Both the position numbers and the translations under genes were made by a program. Under the pieces are notes generated by a model. The model saw only the letters and a program-made list of their open reading frames with translations, made no database searches and had not been told where the DNA came from. This document shows, in pieces, positions 50,794-59,184 of a DNA stretch of 64,000 bases. How positions within the stretch are numbered: the stretch's first letter is position 1; the number at the start of each line of letters is the position of its first letter. This stretch comes from Streptomyces geranii (GTDB lineage Bacteria; Actinomycetota; Actinomycetes; Streptomycetales; Streptomycetaceae), in contig NZ_PJME01000007.1 in assembly GCF_002954775.1 (NCBI RefSeq), positions 1 to 64,000 on the forward strand, in the 5' to 3' direction.

Positions 50794-52107
50794 TCACTTC
50801 GTGCCCGTGCCTGTGCCCGTGCCGAGGCTGTCGGCGTAGGCCTGGACGTTCGCGGCGGCCTTCGCGGCCGTCTCCGTACCCTTGGCCACGGCCTCCATCT
50901 CCTTGCCGAGCCGGGTCGCGACCTGCTGCCAGGTGTCGACCTGGGGGAACGCCCGGGTGTTCTTCAGCTGGGTGAGGAAGGCGTCGAGGAGCGGCTGGCC
51001 GGCGATGGCGGAGTCGTCCCAGGCGGAGATGACCGCAGGCAGTGAACTGTATGCCTTGTACTGCGCGACCTGCGTCGACGGCTTCGCCAGATACCGGACG
51101 AGCTTCCAGGACGCGTCCGCGTTGCCACTGCCCGCGAGCACGCCCCAACTGCCCCCGGCGGAGAAGGAGTTGCTGCCCGAGGCACCGGCGGGCAGCTGCG
51201 CGGTGGCGACATGGGCGGCCGTCCAGCCGTCCTTCTTCGCGGCGGCGTCGAGCTGGCCGACGACCCACGGCCCGGTGATCATCATGGCGGTCTTCCCGGA
51301 CACGAAGTAAGGCTGCGCGTCGAGGAAGGTGGGCCCACCGGTGTCGGCCGTGCCCGAGGTGAAGAAGGAGGCGTTGTACTGGAAAGCGTCGACCATCGCC
51401 GGGGTGTCGAGCGTCCACTTCCCGTCGGCGGAGAGCAGCGAACCGCCCGCCTGCCAGGCGTACATCGCGACGTCCTGACCGTTGAAGATGTCCCAGCCGA
51501 TGTCGGCCCCGAGACCGTGCGCGGCCCCCGCGCCCTGGAGTGCCTTGAGGAAGGGCACCGTCTCGTCCCACTTGGCGGGCGCCGAGACGCCCGCCTTCTT
51601 GGCGAGGTCGGCGCGGTAGACGAGCGCGTAGGTGTACGCGTACCAGGGCACCGTGTACGCGACGCCTCCCGTCACTCCGGCCGCCCAGAGGCTCTCGAAG
51701 AAGCTCCCCTTGTCGACGAGACCGTCCGGGACGGGCCGGAGGATCGCCGGATCGAGGAACTGCGACTGCGACTCGGGGAAGAACTGCGCCAGATCGGGCC
51801 CCTTGCCCGCGGCTATCGCCGACTGCAGCTTGGTGTAGTACTCGCCGTTCGGGATCAGGGTCACCTTCACGGTGACGTCCGGGTTCGCGGCCTTGAAGGG
51901 CTTGATGACCTTGTCGAGCACATCGGCGTCGCCCTGGGCGGCCCAGAGGGTGACGGTGCCGGTGGCCGGGGAGTCGTCCACGGGCTTGGCGGAGGCGGTA
52001 GCGGCGGCGGTGTCGTCACCGCGCCCACAGCCGGCGAGTGCGAAGGCGCCCGCGAGGGTGAGGCCGGCGGTCAGCTTGAGGGCGCCGCGTCGGGAGGGTA
52101 GGGACAC
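50794..52107 (-). CDS. Sugar ABC transporter solute-binding lipoprotein
   Basis: A 437-residue extracellular binding protein, first gene of the eight-gene leftward operon. The GTG start at 52107 follows AGGAGCCCCGA. Signal peptide SRRGALKLTAGLTLAGAFALAGC ends in a lipobox with Cys27, and RR at 6-7 may make it Tat-exported. The mature part shows the family 1 solute-binding pattern (TVTLWAAQGDADVLDKVIKPFKAANPDVTV, YYTKLQSAIAAGKGPDLAQF, MMITGPWVVGQLD) and Trp-rich strands for sugar stacking. The last residues are a GTGTGTGT repeat. It captures the substrate outside and passes it to the two permeases. Confidence 0.9.
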   Translation of the reverse strand: MSLPSRRGALKLTAGLTLAGAFALAGCGRGDDTAAATASAKPVDDSPATGTVTLWAAQGDADVLDKVIKPFKAANPDVTVKVTLIPNGEYYTKLQSAIAAGKGPDLAQFFPESQSQFLDPAILRPVPDGLVDKGSFFESLWAAGVTGGVAYTVPWYAYTYALVYRADLAKKAGVSAPAKWDETVPFLKALQGAGAAHGLGADIGWDIFNGQDVAMYAWQAGGSLLSADGKWTLDTPAMVDAFQYNASFFTSGTADTGGPTFLDAQPYFVSGKTAMMITGPWVVGQLDAAAKKDGWTAAHVATAQLPAGASGSNSFSAGGSWGVLAGSGNADASWKLVRYLAKPSTQVAQYKAYSSLPAVISAWDDSAIAGQPLLDAFLTQLKNTRAFPQVDTWQQVATRLGKEMEAVAKGTETAAKAAANVQAYADSLGTGTGTGTK

Positions 52108-52398
52108 TCGGGGCTCCTGTGCAGGGGGTGTGCCGGTGACTGATGGCCTGATGGCCTATGGGCTGATGAGCTGATGGCGAAAAGGTATGAGTGAGGTATT
52201 TCGGTCCGGTGGCACGGCCGTCACGAATAATTTCGGAACTTGTAGCGAAATCTATTTGGGATTATTTGGTGGTATTTGCGTGGAGTGGTGGCATGGAAAT
52301 TCGGTGGCGGAACGCGGCTGGGGCTCGATACCGTCCCGCACGATGACTACCGACTCCGTTGACAGATCGGGGGTCCCGTCCGCGCAAGGTGAGTGCTG
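52108..52398. promoter_or_regulatory. Low-GC control region between ABC operon and MoxR module
   Basis: This 291 bp region is distinctly AT-richer than its surroundings at 52190-52300 and should hold the divergent promoters. It contains repeated CTGATGGC-like units (52140-52178) and an inverted repeat ATTTCG (52230-52235) / CGAAAT (52246-52251) with a 10-base spacer that could be a ROK or other dimer site. A 70-codon frame (52187-52399) ends exactly at the next gene's start but lacks a usable ribosome site, so it is not called a gene. Confidence 0.5.
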
Positions 52399-53901
52399 AT
52401 GCTCACCGAGAACGCGCCCGGGAACACCCACCTCTCTTTTTGGCTACGCGTACGAGAGTTCGCCGTGCCGCCGTCCATGATCGAGACCGCGACCGCGCGC
52501 CGTCTGACCGGGGACTGGGCGGGCGCGTGTGCCGCCGCAGGCGTCGACATCGACCTGAACCTACGGTCAGTCGCACGCACCCACGGCCAGGAACTCGCGG
52601 CCCGACTCCGCGCCGATCTCCGCCACTTGGCACCCGACCTGCTGCGCTGGCACCTGCCGAGAATCGCCCCCGACGGATTGTTGCGCCCGGGGCTGACGAT
52701 CGGCCTGGCCCGGTACGACGACACGGGTCCCGGCGCTCGACCTGTGCACCTGGTGGCCCGAACCCCGCCTGCCTGGGCGGACGCGGGTCAGCGGATCGGC
52801 CTCACGTTGTGGGACGGCGCCGGGGACGGGGACGGGGCTCACAGCTATCGATACGCGCATCCTCATCCTCATCCTCATCCCAGTCGGCGGTTCCGTTTCG
52901 ATCTGCATCGGCATTTGTGGGATGCGAGTAGGGCGGGTGAGCTGGGGATTCGGGCTGGGGTGGGCGGTGGGGGCTCGGCCGAGCCCGAGGTGGATCGAGG
53001 TCTGCTGGAGGGGCTGGAGGGGCTGGAGGGGCTGGAGCCGGGGGCGGGCCTTCGCTGTGCGGTGGGGCGGTGGACGGAGGAGGCTTGGGTGCTTCTTCGG
53101 GGAGATGGGCGGGGCGTCGCCACGGGCACGGGCATTGGCGCCGGTACGGGTACGGGCGTGGGCGTGGGCGTGGGTGCGGGCGTGGGTGTCGTGGTCGTGC
53201 GGCTCGGTGCCCGGCACCGGCTGCTTCTGGAGGTGGCCGTGGGTCCCGATGGCAGGGGGCCGTCCTTGCTGCGGATCCGGAAGGCGCCCTCCGGCGGTGC
53301 CGCCTCCGACCTGCCCGTGCTGCCCGACGCGGCGACCTGGGCGCTGCCCGACCTGGAGCTGATCCGGGCCGGGGCGATCGACGTGGACCGGCTGCACCCG
53401 CTGGTCGCCTCGGCACTCGTGCCGGGCCGTCCGCCGGGGGACCCGCCCTGGAACCTGCCCCGGCACTCCACGAACCGGGCGGGTGAACCCCGGTTCGTGG
53501 AGTGCCGGGGCGCTCGGCACCGGATCGGGCTGGTCGACGGGGTGCTCGCCCCGCTGGACCACGACCCGGCCGAGATCCGCCGGGAGGAACTCCTGGCCGC
53601 ACTGAGCGGCACGCCGATGCCCTGCCTCCGCGCCATCGACGAGGCCCACCGCCACCCCGACTGCCTCACCGGCGTCCGCGAACGCCTCGACCACGGCGAC
53701 ATCGCCGGTGCGCTGGCCGTCGTAGAAGGACTGCTGGGTCCTGAGGCGGTGCTGCGGGGCGGGGCTCTGCGCGACGAACTGGAGCGGGCGGCGGAGCGGC
53801 GGATCGCGTACGGCCTGTTCAGGGCGGGCCTGACCGGAGGAGGCCCAGGCGCAGGTCCCGCCCCTGATGCCGCCCGTGGCTCCGCCCGAAACCGCCGATA
53901 G
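52399..53901 (+). CDS. Orphan repeat-rich protein of the MoxR-VWA module
   Basis: A 500-residue protein that I cannot assign to a family. The ATG at 52399 has AAGGTGAG five bases upstream. Features: an N-terminal globular part (1-150; SFWLRVREFAVPPSMIETATARRLTGDWAGACAAAGVDIDL), then three low-complexity tracts encoded by hexamer or dodecamer DNA repeats: HPHPHPHP (about 155), LEGLEGLEGLE (about 203) and a Gly/Thr/Val run (245-275). A more ordered C-terminal half follows (NLPRHSTNRAGEPRFVECRG, LDHDPAEIRREELLAAL). The gene contains a perfect 22-bp inverted repeat at 53458-53510. It precedes MoxR and metallopeptidase-VWA genes in the same direction, so it is likely the third component (substrate or adaptor) of that module. 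Confidence 0.7.
   Translation: MLTENAPGNTHLSFWLRVREFAVPPSMIETATARRLTGDWAGACAAAGVDIDLNLRSVARTHGQELAARLRADLRHLAPDLLRWHLPRIAPDGLLRPGLTIGLARYDDTGPGARPVHLVARTPPAWADAGQRIGLTLWDGAGDGDGAHSYRYAHPHPHPHPSRRFRFDLHRHLWDASRAGELGIRAGVGGGGSAEPEVDRGLLEGLEGLEGLEPGAGLRCAVGRWTEEAWVLLRGDGRGVATGTGIGAGTGTGVGVGVGAGVGVVVVRLGARHRLLLEVAVGPDGRGPSLLRIRKAPSGGAASDLPVLPDAATWALPDLELIRAGAIDVDRLHPLVASALVPGRPPGDPPWNLPRHSTNRAGEPRFVECRGARHRIGLVDGVLAPLDHDPAEIRREELLAALSGTPMPCLRAIDEAHRHPDCLTGVRERLDHGDIAGALAVVEGLLGPEAVLRGGALRDELERAAERRIAYGLFRAGLTGGGPGAGPAPDAARGSARNRR
53458..53510. repeat. Perfect 22-bp inverted repeat inside a coding sequence
   Basis: The 22-base arm at 53458-53479 (beginning CCCCGGCACTCC) is the exact reverse complement of 53489-53510, with a 9-base loop CGGGTGAAC. 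It lies in the coding sequence of the orphan gene and encodes PRHSTNRAGEPRFVECRG. Perfect arms of this length are unlikely by chance, even at high GC. Confidence 0.85.
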
Positions 53902-54004
53902 GACCGCCGCGAACCAGCCGCGGCGCACGACCGGCCAACCAACTACGTAACTACCTACCTACCCAGCCAACCAACATTCCTGGCGACCCCAAAGGTGATC
54001 AGAC

Positions 54005-55261
54005 ATGCCCACAGACACAACCTTCACGACCCCTCAACTCGACATAGCCGCAGAGCTGCTGACCCTGCTGCGCGACACCGGCACCGAACCCCGCCCCGAC
54101 ATCCAACTGGAGGCCCTGACACTGGCGGTGGCCGCCGACCTGCCTGTACTCCTGTGGGGTGAACCGGGGATAGGCAAGACCGCGGCGCTGACGCAGTTGG
54201 CGGAGGCCTTGGACCTGCCGCTCACCACGGTGATCGCGAGTGTCCATGAGCCGTCCGACTTCGCCGGGCTGCCTGTCGTAGGGGACGATCCCGCGACGCA
54301 CGGTGTTCCGATGGCCCCGCCGGACTGGGCGGTACGGCTGGTACGGGCCGGCCGGGGACTGCTGTTCCTCGACGAACTGTCCACCGCGCCGCCGGCGGTT
54401 CAGGCCGCGCTGCTTCGCCTGGTCCTGGAACGGCGGATCGGCGCGCTCCAACTGCCGCCCGGCGTAAGGATCGTGGCCGCCGCCAACCCCCGCTCCTCGG
54501 CGGCCGACGGCTGGGAACTGAGCCCGCCGCTCGCCAACCGCTTCGTCCACCTCCGGTGGACCCACGACCACGAGGTCGTCGTACGCGGCCTTGGCGGGAC
54601 CTGGCCCCGGGCCACTTTGCCGAGGCTCGACCCCGAAAAGCTGGCGGGGGCGGTGGAGTTCGCCCGCCGGGCGGTGTGCGCGCTGCTCACCGTACGGCCC
54701 AAACTCGTGCACCAGTTGCCCAGCAACGAGACGCGCCGGGGCGGTGCCTGGCCGTCGCCCAGGAGTTGGGACATGACCCTGAGCCTGATCGCCTTCGCGA
54801 CCGCCGCGGGCTCCTCCCGGGAGGTGCTGTCGCTGCTGGTCAGGGGAGCGGTCGGGGACGGCCCGGGGCTCGAACTCCTGGCGAGCCTGGCCCACTTGGA
54901 CCTCCCGGACCCGGAGTCCCTGCTGGCCGACCCGACGAACGCGGACCTGCCCGAACGCGGGGACCTGCGCCAGGCGGTACTGGACGGAGTGGTGGCGGCG
55001 GTCCGAGCACGCCCGGACAAGCCCCGCTGGGACGCGGCATGGACCGTACTGGTCCAGGCCCTGGAAACCGGTCCACCGGACCTGGTGGTCGTCCCGGCAA
55101 CCACACTCGCCTCCCTGAGACAGGACGACTGGGACGTCCCGGCACAGATCGAACGACTGGCGGGGGTGGTGATCCTCTCCCGGAGGGCGGACCGGGCGGC
55201 GGATCGCGTTGCGGGGCGGTCGGGAGGCGCGGGCATGAGCGGGGCGGAGGGGGGCCGATGA
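54005..55261 (+). CDS. MoxR-family AAA+ ATPase
   Basis: A 418-residue AAA+ chaperone-type ATPase. Walker A is [11 protein letters not shown] (52-62), Walker B is LLFLDEL (Asp123, Glu124), sensor 1 is [10 protein letters not shown], and [13 protein letters not shown] is the arginine-finger/sensor region. The [20 protein letters not shown] start is typical of the subgroup paired with VWA-metallopeptidases. MoxR ATPases load metal or remodel VWA-containing partners. It lies 103 bp after the orphan gene and overlaps the next start by four bases (ATGA, 55258-55261), so coupled expression with the metallopeptidase-VWA protein is near certain. Confidence 0.9.
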   Translation: MPTDTTFTTPQLDIAAELLTLLRDTGTEPRPDIQLEALTLAVAADLPVLLWGEPGIGKTAALTQLAEALDLPLTTVIASVHEPSDFAGLPVVGDDPATHGVPMAPPDWAVRLVRAGRGLLFLDELSTAPPAVQAALLRLVLERRIGALQLPPGVRIVAAANPRSSAADGWELSPPLANRFVHLRWTHDHEVVVRGLGGTWPRATLPRLDPEKLAGAVEFARRAVCALLTVRPKLVHQLPSNETRRGGAWPSPRSWDMTLSLIAFATAAGSSREVLSLLVRGAVGDGPGLELLASLAHLDLPDPESLLADPTNADLPERGDLRQAVLDGVVAAVRARPDKPRWDAAWTVLVQALETGPPDLVVVPATTLASLRQDDWDVPAQIERLAGVVILSRRADRAADRVAGRSGGAGMSGAEGGR

Positions 55262-56730
55262 ACGGGCGTGGGCGTGGGCAGGGGGCGGGAGCAAGGGCAG
55301 GTTTCGGCCCCAGCATGGGCTCCGGCTCCGGCTCCGGCTCAGGCCTGGGCTCCGGCTCCAGCCTGGGCTCCGGCTCCAGCCTGGGCTCCGGCTCCGGCTC
55401 CAGCCTGGGATCGGGTTCAGCCCCAACTCCCGTGCCAGCCCCAGCCCCAGCCCCCGTCCCAGCCCCGCCACTTCCGCCACCACCTCCACCAAGCCCAACC
55501 ACCCTGGACCTGGCCAAACTCCTCGCCGCCCGGCTGCAAGCCGTCCGGGCTCGCCCCTACCTCGCCACCGCCCTGTTCGCCCTGCACCCCGTCGAGTCGT
55601 CGCACGTTCCGACGATGGCCGTCGATCGGTACTGGCGGTGCTACGTCTCGCCGGTGTTCGTGGATCGGACCCCGGTCGAGGAACTGGCCGGGGTGTGGGT
55701 GCATGAGGTGTCCCACCTGCTGCGTGATCATCATGGGCGCAGTGATCGGTACGCGCGGGAGCATGGGCTGACCGGGCCTGGAGAGCGGCTTCGGATGAAT
55801 ATCGCCGCCGACTTCGAGATCAACGACGATGTGTTCGGCGACGGGCTCCTGCGGCCCGAAGGTGCCCTGCAGCCAGGGCAGTCGGGGCTGCCGTCGGGGC
55901 TTCTCATGGAGGAGTACCTGGGACGGTTCCGGCTCGGGGCCAACACGATGGGGCTGTCCTGGCTGGACTGCGGCAGCGGTGCCGACGGGCTCGGGCGGGA
56001 ATGGGATCTGGGGGCGGGCGGGGCGCACGGTCTCAGTGAGCAGGAGCGGGACGCGGTCCGGTTCCGGGTCGCGCAGGGCATCAACGGCCGGCCGGGCGAC
56101 GCCCCACGAGGGTGGCGGCGCTGGGCGGAGGAGGCGTTCCATCCGCCGCAGCCGTGGCGGGAGTTGCTCGGCGCGGCGGTTCGCTCGGCGGCCTCCGGCG
56201 GTGGCGCGGGCGAGGACTACTCGTACGGTCGCCCCTCGCGCCGCTCCGCCGGACTGCCCGGCATCGTGCTGCCCAGCCTGCGGCGCAGACCGCCCCGGGT
56301 CTCCGTGGTCATCGACACCTCCGGATCGGTCAGCGACACCGAACTGGGCAGCGCCCTCCTGGAGGTCACGGCGATCTCCCGCGCCCTGGGCGGTCGACGG
56401 GACCTCGTCACCGTACTGCCCTGCGACGCTTCCGCCCGGATCGTGCACCCGCTCTGCCGGGCCGAGGGCATTCCCCTCATGGGCGGCGGCGGTACGGACC
56501 TGCGTACCGGGTTCGCCACGGCCCTGCGGTCCACCCCGCGCCCCGACGTTGTCGTGGTCCTGACCGACGGCCAGACCCCCTGGCCGGAGACCCGGCCACC
56601 GTGCCGCACGGTGGTGGGCCTGTTCCCCCGGGAGCCGTCCGCCCGGTCCTGGGGCGAGAGCGAGGGCGACGACGAGTACGTCCCCGACTCGCCGCCCGAC
56701 TGGGCCCGAGTGGTCACCATCGGTACCTAG
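55258..56730 (+). CDS. HExxH metallopeptidase-like protein with VWA-like domain
   Basis: A 490-residue partner of the MoxR ATPase. Residues 20-80 are a Gly/Ser then Pro/Ala low-complexity leader ([25 protein letters not shown]) from hexamer DNA repeats. The DUF2201-type N-terminal domain (85-250) holds [13 protein letters not shown] with zinc ligands His149/His153 and Glu150, and [18 protein letters not shown]-like domain (345-490) has [10 protein letters not shown] (metal-site Asp353, Ser355, Ser357) and [11 protein letters not shown]. Such MoxR plus metallopeptidase-VWA pairs are widespread in actinobacteria and are thought to activate or proteolytically process targets; the target here is unknown. 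Confidence 0.86.
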   Translation: MNGRGRGQGAGARAGFGPSMGSGSGSGSGLGSGSSLGSGSSLGSGSGSSLGSGSAPTPVPAPAPAPVPAPPLPPPPPPSPTTLDLAKLLAARLQAVRARPYLATALFALHPVESSHVPTMAVDRYWRCYVSPVFVDRTPVEELAGVWVHEVSHLLRDHHGRSDRYAREHGLTGPGERLRMNIAADFEINDDVFGDGLLRPEGALQPGQSGLPSGLLMEEYLGRFRLGANTMGLSWLDCGSGADGLGREWDLGAGGAHGLSEQERDAVRFRVAQGINGRPGDAPRGWRRWAEEAFHPPQPWRELLGAAVRSAASGGGAGEDYSYGRPSRRSAGLPGIVLPSLRRRPPRVSVVIDTSGSVSDTELGSALLEVTAISRALGGRRDLVTVLPCDASARIVHPLCRAEGIPLMGGGGTDLRTGFATALRSTPRPDVVVVLTDGQTPWPETRPPCRTVVGLFPREPSARSWGESEGDDEYVPDSPPDWARVVTIGT

Positions 56731-56783
56731 AGGTGCGCCCAGCCGCTGTCACCGCTGTCACCGGTGCCTCCGCTGCATCCCGT

Positions 56784-56830
56784 ACCTCCGCGACCTCCGC
56801 GACCTCCGAGACCTCCGTGTCCTCCGCCTC
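56784..56830. repeat. Five tandem 9-bp units
   Basis: ACCTCCGCG repeated at 56784, 56793, then ACCTCCGAG, ACCTCCGTG and TCCTCCGCC (to 56828) between the VWA gene and the P450 gene. It lies upstream of the P450 start and may be simple-sequence expansion, or affect spacing in its leader. Confidence 0.6.
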
Positions 56831-56853
56831 AACAACACTGCGAGGATGGGCCG

Positions 56854-58107
56854 ATGAGCACCCCTTCCTCACTTCTGTCGGCCTTTCGGCCCAAAGTCCA
56901 AGAGCGTCTCTACGACTTCTACGACGAACTCCGGACCGCCGACGACCTCTTCTGGGACCGTCGCACGGGTGCCTGGATCGCGACCGGGCACGCCGTGGTC
57001 AGCAGCGCCGCCAACGCGCCGGGGCTGTCCTCGGTGCGTTATCCCGACATCGAGGCCGTTCCGGAGGAACTCCGGCCGCTGGCCCGGGTGTTGAGCCGAC
57101 AGATGCTCTACAACGACGCCCCCGACCACCCCCGGCTGCGGGCCCTGATCGGCAAGGCGTTCACCGCGCGTGCGGTCGCGGCGCTGCGCGCCCGGATCGT
57201 CGACGCCGTCGACCGGATCTTCGCCGACGCGGTGCCCACCGGACGTATGGACATCGTCGCCGACCTCGCCGAACCCCTCCCGCTCACCATCATCTGCGAC
57301 CTCCTCGACGTCCCGGAGAAGGACCGCCCCGCCGTCGCCGCCTGGTCCGAGCCGGTCGCCGAGGCCATCGGCAACTCCCGGCTCGACGCCGACCGCAGCC
57401 GGGCCGCCTCGCGGAGCATGGACGAGATGCTCGCGTACCTCCGTGAACTCCTCACCCGGCACGACGACACCCCGCCGGCCCCGCACACCCTGCGCGCGAT
57501 GGTCACCGCCCAAGCCGGCGACACCGACCAGGACCTCGACGAACTCCTCGCCAACTGCGCCCTGTTGCTCATCGCGGGCCACGAGACCACCACCCACTTC
57601 ATCGGCAACGCCACCCTCGCCCTGCTCCACCACCCGGCCGCCGCCGACCAACTCCGCGCCAGGCCCGAGCTGTTGCCCGCCGCCGTCGAGGAACTCCTGC
57701 GCTACGACGCCCCGGTACAGCTCATGCTGCGCCGCGCCCGGCACGACCTGGACCTCGCGGGCCGCGCCGTCGGGGAAGGGCAGACGGTGCTCCTCGTATG
57801 CGGCGCCGCCAACCGTGACCCGGCCGTCTTCCCCGACCCCCACGCCCTGGACTTCGAACGTCCCGTCTCCGGCGGCCGGCACCTGTCCTTCGGACACGGC
57901 CCCCACTTCTGCCTCGGCGCGGCCCTCGCCCGTATGGAGGGCGAGATCGTCCTGGAGGCCCTCCTCAACCGCCTCCCCGGCCTGCGCCTCGACGGCGACA
58001 CACCTCCGCGCTGGCAGCGGAGCCTCAACTTCCGCGGCCTCACCCGCCTGGACGTCGCCTTCACCCCGGCCCCGCACCCTGGCGGTACGCGGGGCGAGGG
58101 CGCCTGA
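56854..58107 (+). CDS. Cytochrome P450
   Basis: A 417-residue bacterial P450 with all usual marks: I-helix LLIAGHETTTHFIG (normal acidic-Thr pair), ExxR in VEELLRYDA, and heme loop FGHGPHFCLGAALAR. The N-terminus (LSAFRPKVQERLYDFYDELR) fits the CYP107-like group common in secondary metabolism. The ATG at 56854 has GAGGATGGG ahead. It is followed by an LLM-class oxidoreductase, a hydrolase and a SARP regulator, and may be part of a tailoring set, but no biosynthetic core enzyme is visible in the window. Electron donors (ferredoxin and reductase) are not nearby. Confidence 0.9.
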   Translation: MSTPSSLLSAFRPKVQERLYDFYDELRTADDLFWDRRTGAWIATGHAVVSSAANAPGLSSVRYPDIEAVPEELRPLARVLSRQMLYNDAPDHPRLRALIGKAFTARAVAALRARIVDAVDRIFADAVPTGRMDIVADLAEPLPLTIICDLLDVPEKDRPAVAAWSEPVAEAIGNSRLDADRSRAASRSMDEMLAYLRELLTRHDDTPPAPHTLRAMVTAQAGDTDQDLDELLANCALLLIAGHETTTHFIGNATLALLHHPAAADQLRARPELLPAAVEELLRYDAPVQLMLRRARHDLDLAGRAVGEGQTVLLVCGAANRDPAVFPDPHALDFERPVSGGRHLSFGHGPHFCLGAALARMEGEIVLEALLNRLPGLRLDGDTPPRWQRSLNFRGLTRLDVAFTPAPHPGGTRGEGA

Positions 58108-58198
58108 CGGAACCGGCACACGATCAGTTTTCGCGCACAAGTGACGCCTAGCGTGGGCCGCCCGCGGGCCCCTCAGCCCCTCGGCACGCTGCCACGAA

Positions 58199-58237
58199 GC
58201 CACGCAGTCACCCAGCTACGCAGTCACGCAGTCACGC
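58199..58237. repeat. ACGCAGTC repeat before the LLM gene
   Basis: ACGCAGTC occurs three times (58202, 58218, 58226) within 33 bases, immediately before the ribosome site of the LLM oxidoreductase gene. The spacing of 16 and 8 bases suggests helical phasing or simple duplication. Confidence 0.5.
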
Positions 58238-58252
58238 GAAGGAGTCCCCCAG

Positions 58253-59167
58253 ATGCGGATAGGTCTCGCCGTACCCCAGTACGGCACGTTCGCCACACCC
58301 GAAGCGATCGTCGAGGTCGCCCGCGGCGCGGATAGCCTCGGCTTCGACAGCCTCTGGGCCGCGGACCGCATCCTCGCACCGCACGAACCCAGCGACCCCT
58401 ACCCCGGCGGCGACGGCACGATGCCGGAGGAGTACCGCACCTTCCTCGATCCGCTCACCGTCCTGACCCTGGCCGCCGCCGTCACGACCCGCGTACGGCT
58501 CGGCACCAGCACCCTCAACGCCCTTTGGCACGCACCAGTGTTGCTCGCCCGCACCCTCACCTCCCTCGACGTCGTCAGCCACGGCCGGCTGGACGTCGGC
58601 CTCGGCCTCGGCTGGCTGCGGGACGAGTACCGGGCGGCCGGCGTGCCGTGGGAGCGGCGCGGGGCCCGGCTGGAGGAGTGGCTCGACGCGGCGGAGACCA
58701 TCTGGGCCGGCGAGACCGTGCGGCACGACGGCGAACGCTGGACGATCCCACCGTCGGTCATCAGGCCCAAGCCCGTGCAGCGCCCCCGCCCGCCCGTCCT
58801 GCTCGGCGGCTTCTCGCCCAGCACCCTCGAACGCGTCGGCCGCCGCGCGGACGGCTGGCTCGCGGCGGGACTGCCCCTGCCCGCGCTGGCGGCGATGTGG
58901 AACACCGTCCGGATCGCCGCGGAGGCGGCCGGCCGGGACGCGGACGCGCTGCGCATGGTCCTGCGCGTCAACCCCCGGCTGACCCAGGACAAGACCCCGC
59001 CGGAACTCGTCCCGAACGCGGGCACGATCGACCAGGTCGCCGACTACCTCCTGGCCACAGCCGACGCGGGTGCGGGCGAGGTACTGATCGACCTCCAGCA
59101 GACCACGACCACGACGGACGAACTCCTCACCATCGCCGAGAAGTTGGTCAAACGCCTGCGCGCGTGA
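58253..59167 (+). CDS. LLM-class F420/flavin-dependent oxidoreductase
   Basis: A 304-residue luciferase-like monooxygenase fold enzyme of the F420-dependent subgroup (TIGR03619-like). It opens MRIGLAVPQYGTFATPEAIVEVARGADSLGFDSLWAADR, with the family's FLDPLTVLTLAAAVTTRVRLGTST (cofactor site) and HAPVLLARTLTSLDVVSHGRLDVGLGLGW (conserved ligand loop). These enzymes transfer hydride using F420 or FMN on varied substrates including steroids and antibiotics. CGAAGGAG lies upstream of the ATG. It runs 145 bp after the P450 gene in the same direction, and ends 17 bp before the convergent hydrolase stop. Confidence 0.88.
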   Translation: MRIGLAVPQYGTFATPEAIVEVARGADSLGFDSLWAADRILAPHEPSDPYPGGDGTMPEEYRTFLDPLTVLTLAAAVTTRVRLGTSTLNALWHAPVLLARTLTSLDVVSHGRLDVGLGLGWLRDEYRAAGVPWERRGARLEEWLDAAETIWAGETVRHDGERWTIPPSVIRPKPVQRPRPPVLLGGFSPSTLERVGRRADGWLAAGLPLPALAAMWNTVRIAAEAAGRDADALRMVLRVNPRLTQDKTPPELVPNAGTIDQVADYLLATADAGAGEVLIDLQQTTTTTDELLTIAEKLVKRLRA

Positions 59168-59184
59168 CCCGCGCCCGTCACCCC

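Noticed and set aside
58199..58237. CRISPR-like short repeats
   Set aside because: Units are only 8 bp with irregular short spacing and no spacers of uniform length; no cas genes are present.
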